64,000 bases of DNA from Streptacidiphilus albus JL83. Its GTDB lineage: Bacteria > Actinomycetota > Actinomycetes > Streptomycetales > Streptomycetaceae. Positions within the stretch are counted from its first letter, which is position 1; every line of letters starts with the position of its first letter. Location: assembly GCF_000744705.1 (NCBI RefSeq), contig NZ_JQML01000001.1, positions 7,512,017 to 7,576,016 of the forward strand, given 5' to 3'. Of the stretch, positions 46,165 to 57,616 are shown piece after piece. The notes under the pieces were generated by a model. It was not told the DNA's origin. It did no database searches and saw only the letters and a program-made list of their open reading frames with translations. The translations under genes were made by a program, and so were the position numbers.

Positions 46165-46992
46165 TCAGCGGGCGCGCCACTGCGGAGCGCGCTTCTCGGC
46201 GAAGGCGAGCGGGCCCTCGACCGCGTCGGAGCTGCGCAGACGCAGCTCCTCCTGCGGGTAGTGCGCGGCGAACGCCTGCTCCAGCGGCAGCGCGGCGGAC
46301 ATCGCGGCGGCCTCCTTGACGGCCCTGACCGAGAGCGGCGCGCACCGCAGCACGTCGGCCACCCAGCCCTCCACGCAGCCGTCCAACTGCTCGGCCGGCA
46401 CCACCTCGTTGACCAGGCCGAGGTCGAAGGCGCGCCGCGCGTCCAGCGGCCGCCCGGTCAGCAGATGACCCATGGCCGTCCGGGTCGGCAGCTGCCGGGT
46501 CAGCCGGAACACCCCGCCCGCCCCCGCCATCAGGCCGAGCTTCGCCTCCGGCAGGGCGAAGACCGCGTCCTCGGCGGCGACGACGATGTCACAGGCCAGG
46601 GCGAGCTCGAACCCGCCGCCCATGGCGTATCCCCGCACCTTGGCGACGACCGGTTTCGTCAGCCCGAACCGCTCCGTCAGCCGTGGCCAGCCCGGTTTCC
46701 CGCGGCTGCCGAAGCTGGACGTGCCGGCGGTGCCGCCGCGGAGCCGGGCGGCGAGCTCCTTGAGGTCCTGGCCGACGCTGAAGGCCCGGGTGCCCGACCC
46801 CGCCAGCACCGCGACCCACAGGTCGTCGTCGGCCTCGAAGTCGTCCCAGATCTCGGCGAGTTCCTCGTGCATCCGCAGGTCCATCGCATTGAGCACCTCG
46901 GGCCGGTCGAGGGTGATCCGGGCCAGGTGGCCCTCCTTCTGGTAGCGGACCCGGGAGTGCCGCGAACTCCCCTGCTCCACTGCGGCGGTCAC
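46165..46992 (-). CDS. dpgD: Enoyl-CoA hydratase/isomerase family protein, DpgD-like
   Basis: 275 aa crotonase fold: oxyanion-hole stretch [27 protein letters not shown], then [14 protein letters not shown] and [21 protein letters not shown]. In glycopeptide producers DpgB and DpgD assist DpgA in forming 3,5-dihydroxyphenylacetyl-CoA from malonyl-CoA by dehydration and aromatisation. The GTG start at 46992 overlaps the antiporter stop as GTGA. Here it is parted from dpgABC by an aminotransferase and an antiporter gene. It is closer to DpgD than DpgB in its full [11 protein letters not shown] motif and length. A 130-bp gap follows before the five-module NRPS and may hold an extra promoter, though I see no clear -35/-10 pair. 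Confidence 0.85.
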   Translation of the reverse strand: MTAAVEQGSSRHSRVRYQKEGHLARITLDRPEVLNAMDLRMHEELAEIWDDFEADDDLWVAVLAGSGTRAFSVGQDLKELAARLRGGTAGTSSFGSRGKPGWPRLTERFGLTKPVVAKVRGYAMGGGFELALACDIVVAAEDAVFALPEAKLGLMAGAGGVFRLTRQLPTRTAMGHLLTGRPLDARRAFDLGLVNEVVPAEQLDGCVEGWVADVLRCAPLSVRAVKEAAAMSAALPLEQAFAAHYPQEELRLRSSDAVEGPLAFAEKRAPQWRAR

Positions 46993-48344
46993 CGCAGCTC
47001 CACCGGAACGCCCGGGCGCTCCCGGTCCGCCGCGGTCGGCTCGGGGGCCTGCGAGCGCAGCCGATGCGCCGTCAGGCCCAGCCTGAAACCGGCCAGTTGA
47101 CTGGTCACCAGGGAGACCAGGACCAGGACGGTGAAGAAGGGCTTGTTGATCAGACCGGCCTGGTAGGTGACCCCGGCCAGCACCACGCCCAGCGTTCCCC
47201 GCGCGTTCAGGGCGATCGCGAGCGAGCCGGCGAATCCGCGCTCCTCGCCGGCCAGCCGCGCCGCGCCCCAGACGCTGAGCGTCTTGACCCCGCAGGCGGC
47301 CAGCAGGAACCAGCCGAAGAACAGCGGGTCGAAGGACTGGGCGAGGTCGACGTTCATCCCGACCATGGCGAAGAACACCGGGACGAAGAAGGCCAGCGAG
47401 AACTGCCTGATCGCCCCCCAGGCCTGGGCCGCCAGCGCCTCGGTCCCCGGGTCCTCGGTGCCGGCGTCGCCGCGCGCGGCGCAGATGCCGGCTATCAGCG
47501 CGCCGAACACGGAGTTGACGCCGAGGCCGACGCAGCAGGCCACCACCGCGAAGAGGAAGACCAGGCGGAACGCGACCGGGCTGCGCCGCGCCAGGATGTT
47601 GGACCGGTGCACCGCCAACCGGCGGAAGGCGCGCGGTCCCCAGGAGAGCCCGGCCCAGAGGAAGAGCAGGCTGACCGTGACGATGTAGAGCGCCGTCAGC
47701 CCGAGCGAGTGGCTGCCGAAGGACTGCCAGAGCCCCACCGAGCCGCCCGCCCCGGCGTGCCCCATGCCGAGGACCAGGGCGAGGACCACGTACAGCACGA
47801 CGTCCTCGACCACCGCGACCATCAGCACGGTGCGCCCGAACGGGGTGTCCACGATCCCGAGGTCCAGCATGATCCGCGAGATCACCGGAATCGCGGCGAT
47901 GGCCATGGCCATCCCGACGATCAGCGGCGTGGTCACCGAGGAGCCCAGCGGGCCGACGAACCGCCCGCCGTCGGCGACCGCCAGCGCCGCACCGGCCGCG
48001 AACGGCACCAGCAGGCCGGCCGCGGCCACCGCGACGCCGGTCCGCCGCTCCCGTCCGGCCGCCCTGATCCGCAGCTCGGAGCCGGCCAGGAAGATCAGCA
48101 GCAACTGGCCGATCTGGTAGAGCGCGTTGAGGCCGTCGGCGACCGGGCCGGAGGTGGGGAGGACCGCCTGCGCGAGATGGGGTGCGACCAGCCGGAGACA
48201 GGTGGGTCCGAGCAGGATCCCGCCCACGATCTCGCCGATCACCGGTGGCTGCCGCAGCCTGGAGAACAGGAAGCCGCAGCCGTGGGCGACCAGGCAGAGC
48301 AGCCCGAGCGCCGTGATCAGCCGAAGCGTGTCCATTGTCGACAC
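46989..48344 (-). CDS. Cation/proton antiporter (CPA2/Kef type), copy 2
   Basis: 451 aa with about 12 hydrophobic segments. It shares the opening [19 protein letters not shown] with the antiporter at 15383-16681 but differs across most of its length, so they are diverged paralogues rather than a recent copy. [13 protein letters not shown] marks the acidic transport region and [15 protein letters not shown] the conserved C-terminal helix. The GTG at 48344 is preceded by GGAAGGGA; an ATG three codons later is an alternative. Its position inside the Dpg supply operon, coupled to dpgD, suggests a pathway role (export, pH or ion balance, or resistance), not proven by sequence. Confidence 0.88.
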   Translation of the reverse strand: MSTMDTLRLITALGLLCLVAHGCGFLFSRLRQPPVIGEIVGGILLGPTCLRLVAPHLAQAVLPTSGPVADGLNALYQIGQLLLIFLAGSELRIRAAGRERRTGVAVAAAGLLVPFAAGAALAVADGGRFVGPLGSSVTTPLIVGMAMAIAAIPVISRIMLDLGIVDTPFGRTVLMVAVVEDVVLYVVLALVLGMGHAGAGGSVGLWQSFGSHSLGLTALYIVTVSLLFLWAGLSWGPRAFRRLAVHRSNILARRSPVAFRLVFLFAVVACCVGLGVNSVFGALIAGICAARGDAGTEDPGTEALAAQAWGAIRQFSLAFFVPVFFAMVGMNVDLAQSFDPLFFGWFLLAACGVKTLSVWGAARLAGEERGFAGSLAIALNARGTLGVVLAGVTYQAGLINKPFFTVLVLVSLVTSQLAGFRLGLTAHRLRSQAPEPTAADRERPGVPVELR

Positions 48345-48415
48345 TGGTCCGATCCCTTCCGAACGTGTTGGGTCGGCGGGCCGGCTGTCGCCGGACCGCT
48401 GTCATTGCTGGTGGG

Positions 48416-49729
48416 TCAGGCCGTGCGGGCCTGGTGCGCGCCGATGTCGCGGAGGAAGGCAGCCAGCCGGGCAGCGCCCTCGTCGATGCCCTCGGGGTCG
48501 AGGTAGCTGCACGACAGCCGCAGCTCCCGGTCGCCGCCGGGGCCGCGGTAGAACTGGGACATCGGCGTCCAGAGCACGCCGTAGCGGGAGGCGGACACCT
48601 CCAGCAGCGCCTCGTCGACGGTCACCGGGAGGCGCATCCGTACGAAGAAGCCCCCGCTCGGCCGGTTCCAGCTGACGCCCTGCGGCGCCCGGCCGTCCGG
48701 GCACAGGTGGCGCTCCAGCGCCTCCAGCAGCAGGGTGAGGTTGCCCTGGTAGAAGGCGCCGCGCTCGCGCGCCAGTTCGGCGAACGAGCCGCCGTGCTCC
48801 AGCAGCATCCCGCCGATGACGGCCTGGCAGAGGGGCGACGTGTTGACGGTCACCATGCTCTTGAGCGCGGCCAACTCGTCCGCCAGCAGCCGGATCCGGC
48901 CGTCCGCGGTGCGGACCGGCTGGTCGGCGACGACGTAGCCGACCCGGGCCCCGGGGAAGCAGAGCTTCGCGAAGGTCCCGATCTGGACGACCCGGTCGCC
49001 GCCGTCCATCGCCTTGAGCGCGGGCGGGTGCCCGGACGCCACGGACTTGGTGAACCCGTAGGCGTTGTCCTCCAGCAGCAGGAAGTCCTCGCGCTCGGCG
49101 GTCCCCAGCAGCCGCCGGCGGGACGCCCGGTCCATCTCGGTGCCGGACGGGTTGGCGTAGTCGGGGGCCACGTACATGGCCCGCACCCGCCGGCCCCGCG
49201 CCGCCAGCCGGGCGCAGACCGCGTCGAGGGCGTCGAGGTCGGGCCCGTTGTCGGTGTCCGGCACCGCGACCACCTCGATGTCCAGCAACCGGGCGGCGCC
49301 GGTGATCCCGACGAAGCAGGGTTCCGCCACCACCAGCACGTCGGCGGCGTCGCGGAACAGCGCGCGCAGCGTCAGCAGCATGGCCTCCTGGGCCCCGACG
49401 GTGATCACGACGGCCTCCGGCGGCACGTCGACACCGTGGTCGGTGCGCAGGGCCGCGGCCACCAGGTCGTTGATCAGACCGCGGGCCGGGCCGTACTCGT
49501 ACAGCAGGCGGCGGGCGCCGTGCAGGTCGAGGCCGCGGGTGCGGCGCAGGTGCTCCACGAAGACGTCGACGCTCCGGGTGGCGTCGGTGTCCAGCAGGTC
49601 CGCCAGGTGGGGCGCCCCGGGGGCGAACGAGATCGCGTCCGGGAAGCGCGACATGACCTCGTTGAGGAAGCCGATGGAGCCGAGCAGCGGGTCCTGGAGC
49701 GAGTCGTGGAGGGAGCCGGGGGCTAGCAC
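48416..49729 (-). CDS. PLP-dependent HpgT-type aminotransferase, probably for Dpg
   Basis: 437 aa, fold-type I aminotransferase. The PLP lysine lies in [18 protein letters not shown]; other landmarks are [20 protein letters not shown] and LLEDNAYG. It resembles HpgT, which in glycopeptide pathways converts 4-hydroxyphenylglyoxylate to L-Hpg and 3,5-dihydroxyphenylglyoxylate to L-Dpg. Its GTG start at 49729 overlaps the stop of dpgC, the enzyme that makes 3,5-dihydroxyphenylglyoxylate, so a Dpg-specific role is inferred. A paralogue lies beside hmo at 57617-58945. Known glycopeptide clusters usually carry one shared HpgT, so two is notable. Confidence 0.88.
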   Translation of the reverse strand: MLAPGSLHDSLQDPLLGSIGFLNEVMSRFPDAISFAPGAPHLADLLDTDATRSVDVFVEHLRRTRGLDLHGARRLLYEYGPARGLINDLVAAALRTDHGVDVPPEAVVITVGAQEAMLLTLRALFRDAADVLVVAEPCFVGITGAARLLDIEVVAVPDTDNGPDLDALDAVCARLAARGRRVRAMYVAPDYANPSGTEMDRASRRRLLGTAEREDFLLLEDNAYGFTKSVASGHPPALKAMDGGDRVVQIGTFAKLCFPGARVGYVVADQPVRTADGRIRLLADELAALKSMVTVNTSPLCQAVIGGMLLEHGGSFAELARERGAFYQGNLTLLLEALERHLCPDGRAPQGVSWNRPSGGFFVRMRLPVTVDEALLEVSASRYGVLWTPMSQFYRGPGGDRELRLSCSYLDPEGIDEGAARLAAFLRDIGAHQARTA

Positions 49730-51069
49730 GGCGCGGGCTCCTCACGGGAGGAGAAGCGCCCTGCCTTGGTCACGACGTCGTCCGCGTACAGGCGCTGGGC
49801 CTGCACCAGCGCGAACTCCGCGAGGTAGCGGCGCAGTCCTTCGCGCGGCTCGTCGGCCAGGTTGAGCATCCGGCGGTTGGCCACCACCGCCGGACTGTCC
49901 AGTGAGCGGACGGCCTCCTCCACCGCCGCGTCGAGCTCGTCGGCCGGCACCACCAGGTCGCACACCAGGGACGCCTCGGGGTCGGTGGCCGCGATCCGCC
50001 GCCCGCCCAGGATCACCCTCCGCGACAGCCGCGGCCCGGCCAGCCGGGGCAGCCGCAGATTGCCCAGGCCAGGGACGATGCCCTCCTGCGCGGCCGGCAG
50101 GCTGAAGAACGCGTCGTCGGCGCTGATCACCTGGTCGAAGACGAGCAGCAGCTGCATGCCGCCGCCGATGGCGAACGAGTCCACCGCCGCGCACCAGGGC
50201 TTCTGCACCGTGCGGTGCGGGTACGCGTCGGCGGCGGGGCCGGTCAGGATTCCGTGCATCAGCTTGCTGATGAGACCGAGCTCCCGGCGCAGCAGGAAGT
50301 CCACGAAGGAGATCCCGCCGGAGTGCAGCTCGCGCAGGTTGATCCCGGCGCTGAAGACCCGTCGCCCCCGGTAGCGCGGGTGGGTCATCACCCCGCCGCG
50401 GAGGACGCCGACGCGGGCCCGGTCGTCCAGCAGGACCAGGTCGACGGCCGTCTCCAGGTCGTCGACCAGCCGGTTGTCCTCGGCGTTCAGGCAGTGCTGG
50501 TTGTTGATCGTCAAATGCGCGGCGCCGTCGCGCAGTTCGACGAGGACCGAGCCCAGGTCGAGCCGGTCCTCGCGGCCGAACGCGTCCTGCAGGTCCAGGG
50601 CCCGGGAGGTCGGTCGGAGCATCGAGTCCATCAGATGCCCGCCGGCGTCGGGGGAGGCCAGCAGACCGCGGAAGAAGATGCCCTGGTCGATCTCCAGGCC
50701 CTCCTTCTCCGCCTGCGGCCGGGCCTGCTCAACGGCCATCAGCTCCGGGCCGGGGACCAGCCCCGGGAAGCGCTCGGCAGCGGCGTGGGCGAGCCCGTCC
50801 AGGCGCAGTGGGAGCCGGCGGCCGTCGGTGAGGACGTCGTAGACCTGCTCGGCGTGGTGGTGCATCAGCGTGTTGCGCGCCCGGCGGCAGGACTCGACGG
50901 CCTCGGCCGCGAAGTCCCGCTGCCGCGCGTCGCGCGCGTCCGGCTCGGGCAGCGCCGCGATCGCCTGCCGTGCCAGCGCCACGTACCCGGCCAGGGCCTG
51001 GGCGTCCTCCTCCAGCACGCCGGTGACGGCCGGCAGGGGCTCGGTCCGGGGGACCGGTGGCACGGTCAC
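49723..51069 (-). CDS. dpgC: 3,5-dihydroxyphenylacetyl-CoA 1,2-dioxygenase, DpgC
   Basis: 448 aa, the usual DpgC length: an N-terminal helical region of about 180 residues followed by a crotonase core (GRRVFSAGINLRELHSGGISF, AIGGGMQLLLVFDQVI, LPAAQEGIVPG). DpgC is a cofactor-independent oxygenase that turns 3,5-dihydroxyphenylacetyl-CoA and O2 into 3,5-dihydroxyphenylglyoxylate, the keto acid precursor of Dpg. The GTG start at 51069 overlaps the preceding stop as GTGA; a GTG two codons in is possible. The HpgT-type gene follows with a 7-base overlap. Confidence 0.93.
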   Translation of the reverse strand: MTVPPVPRTEPLPAVTGVLEEDAQALAGYVALARQAIAALPEPDARDARQRDFAAEAVESCRRARNTLMHHHAEQVYDVLTDGRRLPLRLDGLAHAAAERFPGLVPGPELMAVEQARPQAEKEGLEIDQGIFFRGLLASPDAGGHLMDSMLRPTSRALDLQDAFGREDRLDLGSVLVELRDGAAHLTINNQHCLNAEDNRLVDDLETAVDLVLLDDRARVGVLRGGVMTHPRYRGRRVFSAGINLRELHSGGISFVDFLLRRELGLISKLMHGILTGPAADAYPHRTVQKPWCAAVDSFAIGGGMQLLLVFDQVISADDAFFSLPAAQEGIVPGLGNLRLPRLAGPRLSRRVILGGRRIAATDPEASLVCDLVVPADELDAAVEEAVRSLDSPAVVANRRMLNLADEPREGLRRYLAEFALVQAQRLYADDVVTKAGRFSSREEPAPC

Positions 51070-51551
51070 CCCTCCAGTCCGGCGGCCGCGCGGTGGCGCA
51101 GGGAGCGGTCGCAGGCGGCCAGGTGGGTGCCGATGGCGTCCTCGTAGCTGGTCGTCATCGCCTCCAGGACCAGCCGTCGGCAGACGGCCAGCTCGCCGCC
51201 CAGGGACTGCCCCACCTCGCCGGGCACGGCCTCGGCGCGCGCCGGGTCGTCGCTGATCTCGTCGACCAGTCCGAGCGCGTGCGCGTGCTCCACCGCCAGC
51301 GCGTCGCCGCGCAGCAGGAGCCGGCGGGCCTGCGCGGAACCGACCTGGTGGGCCAGCCGGTACAGGGTCATGCCCGGCCACGGCAGGCCGTTGTGGTCCC
51401 GCAGCACCATCCGCAGCCCGGTGCCGGCGATGCGGTAGTCCGCCGCCAGGAAGAGGTCCAGGGCGGCGCCGGAGCACACGCCGTCGGCGGCGACCACGGT
51501 CAGCGCGCCCAGGCGCTCCACCCGGCGCACGGTGCGCTCCCAGCGGGTCAC
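51066..51551 (-). CDS. dpgB: DpgB-like enoyl-CoA hydratase, C-terminal part (frame differs from N-terminal part)
   Basis: 161 aa from the GTG at 51551. It carries the core of a DpgB-like crotonase: WERTVRRVERLGALTVV, DGVCSGAALDLFLAADYRIA, WPGMTLYRLAHQ and LGLVDEISDDP. The strand-forming N-terminal segment expected before WER is found in the other frame at 51548-51778. In this frame the protein continues upstream without a stop (PGIREV before TRWER), which fits a longer original gene. From 51778 to 51066 there are 713 bases, one short of a multiple of three, so one missing base would restore a 237-aa DpgB. Either a sequencing error in the G/C run near 51560, a true mutation, or two genes coupled through the GTGA overlap. 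Confidence 0.8.
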   Translation of the reverse strand: MTRWERTVRRVERLGALTVVAADGVCSGAALDLFLAADYRIAGTGLRMVLRDHNGLPWPGMTLYRLAHQVGSAQARRLLLRGDALAVEHAHALGLVDEISDDPARAEAVPGEVGQSLGGELAVCRRLVLEAMTTSYEDAIGTHLAACDRSLRHRAAAGLEG

Positions 51552-51778
51552 CTCGCGGATCCCCGGCCCACCGGCCGGTTCGAGCCGGGCCCGGAGGCCG
51601 ACAGGCGCAGCACCAGGGCCGGTGTGTGCGGCGCGTCCTCGACCCGGTCGCAGCCGTCGTTGATCAGCGCGACCAGCTCGGCCGGCGGTGCGGCGGTGTC
51701 CAGTTCGACCACCACCGGCGCCTCGCCGTCCAGTACCGCTCCGGAGAATCCGCTGCCCGAGTTCTGCGTGTGTGTCAT
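51548..51778 (-). CDS. DpgB-like N-terminal part
   Basis: 76 aa from an ATG with TGAGGAAG upstream; an ATG at 51796 overlapping the dpgA stop is also possible. The last recognisable DpgB-like residues are PALVLRLSASG; after that the frame drifts into a tail (RPVGRGSAR) and stops at 51548-51550, inside the GTGA shared with the next frame. On its own this is only the first strands of a crotonase fold and would not be an enzyme. It most likely belongs to one gene with 51066-51551. Confidence 0.6.
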   Translation of the reverse strand: MTHTQNSGSGFSGAVLDGEAPVVVELDTAAPPAELVALINDGCDRVEDAPHTPALVLRLSASGPGSNRPVGRGSAR

Positions 51779-51789
51779 CACGGTCTTCC

Positions 51790-52857
51790 TCACCATCGCA
51801 CTAGTGCCGTTTCGATCGTCGAACCGGGGCCCATCGTCATCAGGACCCCGTAGTCACCCGGTCGGGTGACTCCCTCTTCCAGGAGCCGCTGGTACGAGAA
51901 CAGGAACGAGCCGCTCGACAGGTTCCCGTAGTCCCGCAGCACACCGGTGGTGTGGCGCACGTCGTGCGCCGTCAGTCCCAGGTTGACCCGGACCGAGTCG
52001 ATGACCTTCCGCCCGCCGGAGTGCACCAGCCAGTGGGCGATGTCCGAGCGCCGCAGCCCGGTGCCCTCCAGCAGCCTGGAGACCACCTCCTCGGCGTGCG
52101 CCCCGACCACGTAGGGCACGTCCTGGTCCAGGTAGAAGCTGAACTTGCCCTGGTCGTCGTCCCAGTCGTAGCGCATGGCCTCGATCGCGTCGGGCACCAG
52201 CGTGCTGGCGGCCCGCAGCAGGAGCGGACCGGCCGGCCCGCCCGCCGGGGCGCTCCCGCCGGTGCGGACGCTGATCGCCGCGGAGCCGTCGCCGAACAGG
52301 CTGTTGACGACGGCGGTGCGCATGGTGCGGTCGAAGACGTAGGCGGACGAGCAGGACTCGATGCACACCATCACCGCGAGCTGCCCGGGGTGGGCGGCGG
52401 ACCAGCCGGCGACCGCCGCGAAGGCGTTCAGGCCGGCGTTGCAGCCCATCCCGACCACGTCGAGGCGCGAGGTGGTCGGGGAGAGCCCGAGCTCCTTGAT
52501 CACCCGGGCGCTGAAGCCCGGTGTCATCAGCCCGGTCGAGGTGACGCAGCACAGGTAGCGCACGTCCGCCAGGCTCGCCCCCTCGTTGTCGAGGCAGGCC
52601 CGCACCGCGCGGGAGCCCATCTCGATGCCGGTCTCCCGGTGCTTCTGCAGCAGTTGGCCCTGGCTCTCCAACTGCCGGGTGCCGTCCGGCGCCTGTGGCG
52701 GCAGGACCAGGTGGCGGGTCTTGATCCCGCTGTTGAGGAACAGCGAGCTGATCCTCGGGTCCTCGACGCCGAAGACGTCGAGGACGTCCTGCTGGCTGTA
52801 CGAGTGGGGTGGGACAGCGGTGCCGACGGAGGTGATCCTCGGCTGCGCTTCGGTCAT
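51790..52857 (-). CDS. dpgA: Type III polyketide synthase, DpgA
   Basis: 355 aa of the chalcone/stilbene synthase fold. The catalytic triad is visible: Cys139 in VVGMGCNAGLNAF, His279 in HSGGRKVID and Asn312 in DYGNLSSGS. DpgA condenses four malonyl-CoA units to 3,5-dihydroxyphenylacetyl-CoA with help from DpgB and DpgD. It heads a set dpgA-dpgB-dpgC-aminotransferase read in the minus direction, 56 bp after the P450 gene. The substantial 3-isopropyl-like or acyl starter pockets of other type III PKS cannot be judged by eye, but the neighbours make DpgA the clear call. Confidence 0.93.
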   Translation of the reverse strand: MTEAQPRITSVGTAVPPHSYSQQDVLDVFGVEDPRISSLFLNSGIKTRHLVLPPQAPDGTRQLESQGQLLQKHRETGIEMGSRAVRACLDNEGASLADVRYLCCVTSTGLMTPGFSARVIKELGLSPTTSRLDVVGMGCNAGLNAFAAVAGWSAAHPGQLAVMVCIESCSSAYVFDRTMRTAVVNSLFGDGSAAISVRTGGSAPAGGPAGPLLLRAASTLVPDAIEAMRYDWDDDQGKFSFYLDQDVPYVVGAHAEEVVSRLLEGTGLRRSDIAHWLVHSGGRKVIDSVRVNLGLTAHDVRHTTGVLRDYGNLSSGSFLFSYQRLLEEGVTRPGDYGVLMTMGPGSTIETALVRW

Positions 52858-52913
52858 GTGCTCTCCAGCGACGGAATCAGGGGGCTGCCCGTGGGCCCGG
52901 GCGGCCGGGACGG

Positions 52914-54134
52914 TCAGCGGAGCACCAGCGGCAGGCCGCTGTACCCGCGCAGGAACGTCGAGTACAGGGGCTGGGCGGCACCGGTGACCTCGACGGTCCT
53001 GGTCAGCCGGCTCAGGGTGCTGAGCACGGTGCTGATCTCCGCCCGGCCCAGGAAGGCGCCGAAGCAGAAGTGCGGGCCGTGGCCGAAGCCCAGGTGCTTG
53101 TTCGGGGTGCGGCCGGGCACGAACCGGTCGGCGTCGGGGAAGAACCGCTCGTCGCGGTTGGCCGAGATGTTCCACGCCGTCACCACGTCGCCGGCCTTGA
53201 TCTGCGCACCGCCGAACTCCATGTCGTACGCGGCGGTGCGGCCGACGTGCATGACCGGCGAGGTCCACCGGATGACCTCCTCCACCACGGCGGACATCGG
53301 CACCTCGCCGTCCCGCACCAGGGCCCACTGGTCGGGCCGGTTGCCCAGGTTCTCCAGCGCGCCGATCATGGCGAGCCGGCTGGTGTGGTCGCCGGCCAGC
53401 AGGAAGCCGTAAAGGTTGAGGATGATCTCCTGGTCGCTGAGCGGACGGCCGTCCACCCGCGCCTCGACCATCCGGCTGAGCAGGTCGTCCCCGGGGTTGT
53501 CCCGGCGTTCGTCCACCATCTCCGAGCAGTAGATGAGCAGCTCGTTGCGGATCAGCCAGCGCTCCTCGGCGGTCTGGTCGCTGTCCGCCGCGCTCAGCGC
53601 GTACCGGCTCAGCTCCAGCAGCCGCGGGCGGTCCTCCTCGGGGAAGCCCAGCAGGTCGCAGATCACCCACATCGGGATGGCGTCGGCGATCTCGTGGGCG
53701 AAGTCGAAGGACGGGCCGCCCACCCGCTCCGAGACCAGCCGCTCCACATGGGCCTGCAGCCGGTCGACGACCAGTTGCCGGATCCGGGGGGTGAAGGACT
53801 TCATCAGGACCGTGCGGAGTGCCGTGTGGTCGGTGCTGTCCGTCATGACCAGCACCTCGCCGGCGGCCGGATCGCCGTCGGGCTTCTGCAGCGACTCCAG
53901 CATGTTGCCCGGGGCGGAGAGGAAGCCCTTGTCGTCCTTGTACATCGCCATGATGTCGTCGTACCGGGAGAGCACCCAGAACTCCCGGCCCTCGGGCGTG
54001 GCCGGATGGCGGTGGACCGGGTGCTCGTCGCGCAGCCGGCGCCAGACCGCGTCCATGTCGTAGGTCCAGAACGTCTTCGGGTCGGACAGGTCGATCTCGG
54101 CCAGGTCCACGGGAACCTTCAGGGGTTCACTCAC
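52914..54134 (-). CDS. Cytochrome P450, probable beta-hydroxylase of a carrier-bound amino acid
   Basis: 406 aa from a GTG with a strong AGAGAGGAG site 8 bases upstream; a longer start at 54176 overlaps the preceding stop as GTGA and is possible. Motifs: I-helix LLAGDHTSR, EEVIRW (ExxR), and haem loop FGHGPHFCFG with the cysteine ligand near 357. It directly follows an A-T-TE gene. P450s paired with a small A-T NRPS (NovI/NovH, NikQ/NikP1, OxyD/BpsD) hydroxylate the beta carbon of the tethered amino acid, and the TE then releases it; the same arrangement is inferred here. The isolated position argues against the clustered crosslinking Oxy P450s of glycopeptides. Confidence 0.88.
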   Translation of the reverse strand: MSEPLKVPVDLAEIDLSDPKTFWTYDMDAVWRRLRDEHPVHRHPATPEGREFWVLSRYDDIMAMYKDDKGFLSAPGNMLESLQKPDGDPAAGEVLVMTDSTDHTALRTVLMKSFTPRIRQLVVDRLQAHVERLVSERVGGPSFDFAHEIADAIPMWVICDLLGFPEEDRPRLLELSRYALSAADSDQTAEERWLIRNELLIYCSEMVDERRDNPGDDLLSRMVEARVDGRPLSDQEIILNLYGFLLAGDHTSRLAMIGALENLGNRPDQWALVRDGEVPMSAVVEEVIRWTSPVMHVGRTAAYDMEFGGAQIKAGDVVTAWNISANRDERFFPDADRFVPGRTPNKHLGFGHGPHFCFGAFLGRAEISTVLSTLSRLTRTVEVTGAAQPLYSTFLRGYSGLPLVLR

Positions 54135-54172
54135 GGGTTCACTCCTCTCTGCTTGTTCGAGCGCGAGGTCGG

Positions 54173-56722
<2,550 letters not shown>

Positions 56723-56740
56723 CAGTTGCTCCGATTCTCG

Positions 56741-57550
56741 TTACAGCGTGTTCGTGGCGACGGCGGTGAGCGGGGTGGTGTCCCGGCAGACCAGGAAGTC
56801 CGGCCGCTGCGGGCGCAGCGGGGCGTTGCTGACCGCGTTGTAGGTCACCAGCAGGAGGGCCCGGGGGTCGTCGGAGAGGTTGTTGGAGGAGGAGTGGACG
56901 ATGGTCGGGTGGAAGGCGTAGAGCGTGCCCGCCGGCCCGACGGCCGTCGCGGTGCCGTACGCGCGCGCCAGCTCCTCGGCCCGCTCGGCGGGGACGGTGT
57001 GCTCCAGGTCCGCGGAGACGTGGTTGTGCCAGTCGCCGCTCTCGGCCCGGACGGCCGCCGGGTCGTCGTCGACCAGGCCGAGCCGGTGGCTGCCCGGGAT
57101 GACGACCAGCGGGCCGTTCAGCTCGTGGACGTCGTCCAGGAAGACCGCGATGTTGACGGCCCGGTCCTCGGGCATCCCGTCCTCGCGGCTCCAGAAGGCG
57201 TAGTCCTGGTGCCAGGGCCAGGCCGCGCCCTCCCGCGGCTGCTTCATGTTGACCTTGAACTGGTAGACGTAGACCGGCTCGCCGAGCACCTCCTCGGCCA
57301 GCTCCAGCAGCGCGGGCAGCCGGACCAGCCGCGCACACGCCTCGTCGAACAGGTGGCTGCCGTGGATGGCCCGGACCGTGTCGGTGCCCTGCTCGTGCAC
57401 GACCTCGGGCCGCCGCAGGGCGCTGAGGGACGCGACGGCCGCCTGCAGCCGGTCGATCACCTCCGGGTCCAGGGACTGCGGCGACTGGAACCAGCCGTCG
57501 CGCTCGTAGCTGCTCTTGGTACCGGCTTCCGCCGGCATGGTGCCGATCAC
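56741..57550 (-). CDS. PhyH-type Fe(II)/2-oxoglutarate dioxygenase
   Basis: 269 aa. Iron ligands are H114-Q-D116 (in WPWHQDYAFW) and H219 (in IVHSSSNN), with R230 for 2-oxoglutarate. The REDGMP and DDVHELNGPLVVIPGSH stretches resemble ectoine-hydroxylase-like PhyH proteins, a group that hydroxylates free amino acids or related small molecules. The intact HxD argues against halogenation. The GTG at 57550 has AGAGGAG upstream. It lies between hpgT and the A-T-TE gene, 18 bp before the latter, so it may act on the same amino acid. Substrate unknown. Confidence 0.85.
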   Translation of the reverse strand: MIGTMPAEAGTKSSYERDGWFQSPQSLDPEVIDRLQAAVASLSALRRPEVVHEQGTDTVRAIHGSHLFDEACARLVRLPALLELAEEVLGEPVYVYQFKVNMKQPREGAAWPWHQDYAFWSREDGMPEDRAVNIAVFLDDVHELNGPLVVIPGSHRLGLVDDDPAAVRAESGDWHNHVSADLEHTVPAERAEELARAYGTATAVGPAGTLYAFHPTIVHSSSNNLSDDPRALLLVTYNAVSNAPLRPQRPDFLVCRDTTPLTAVATNTL

Positions 57551-57616
57551 GGCGTCTCCTCTTGTCGGGCTCGGGTTGTCATGGGTTCACGGCCTCGCGG
57601 TTCACGGCCCTGCGGT

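Noticed and set aside
29256-46319. Two very long plus-strand frames opposite the five-module NRPS
   Set aside because: Same reason: shadow frames of a strongly biased coding sequence with no domain of their own.
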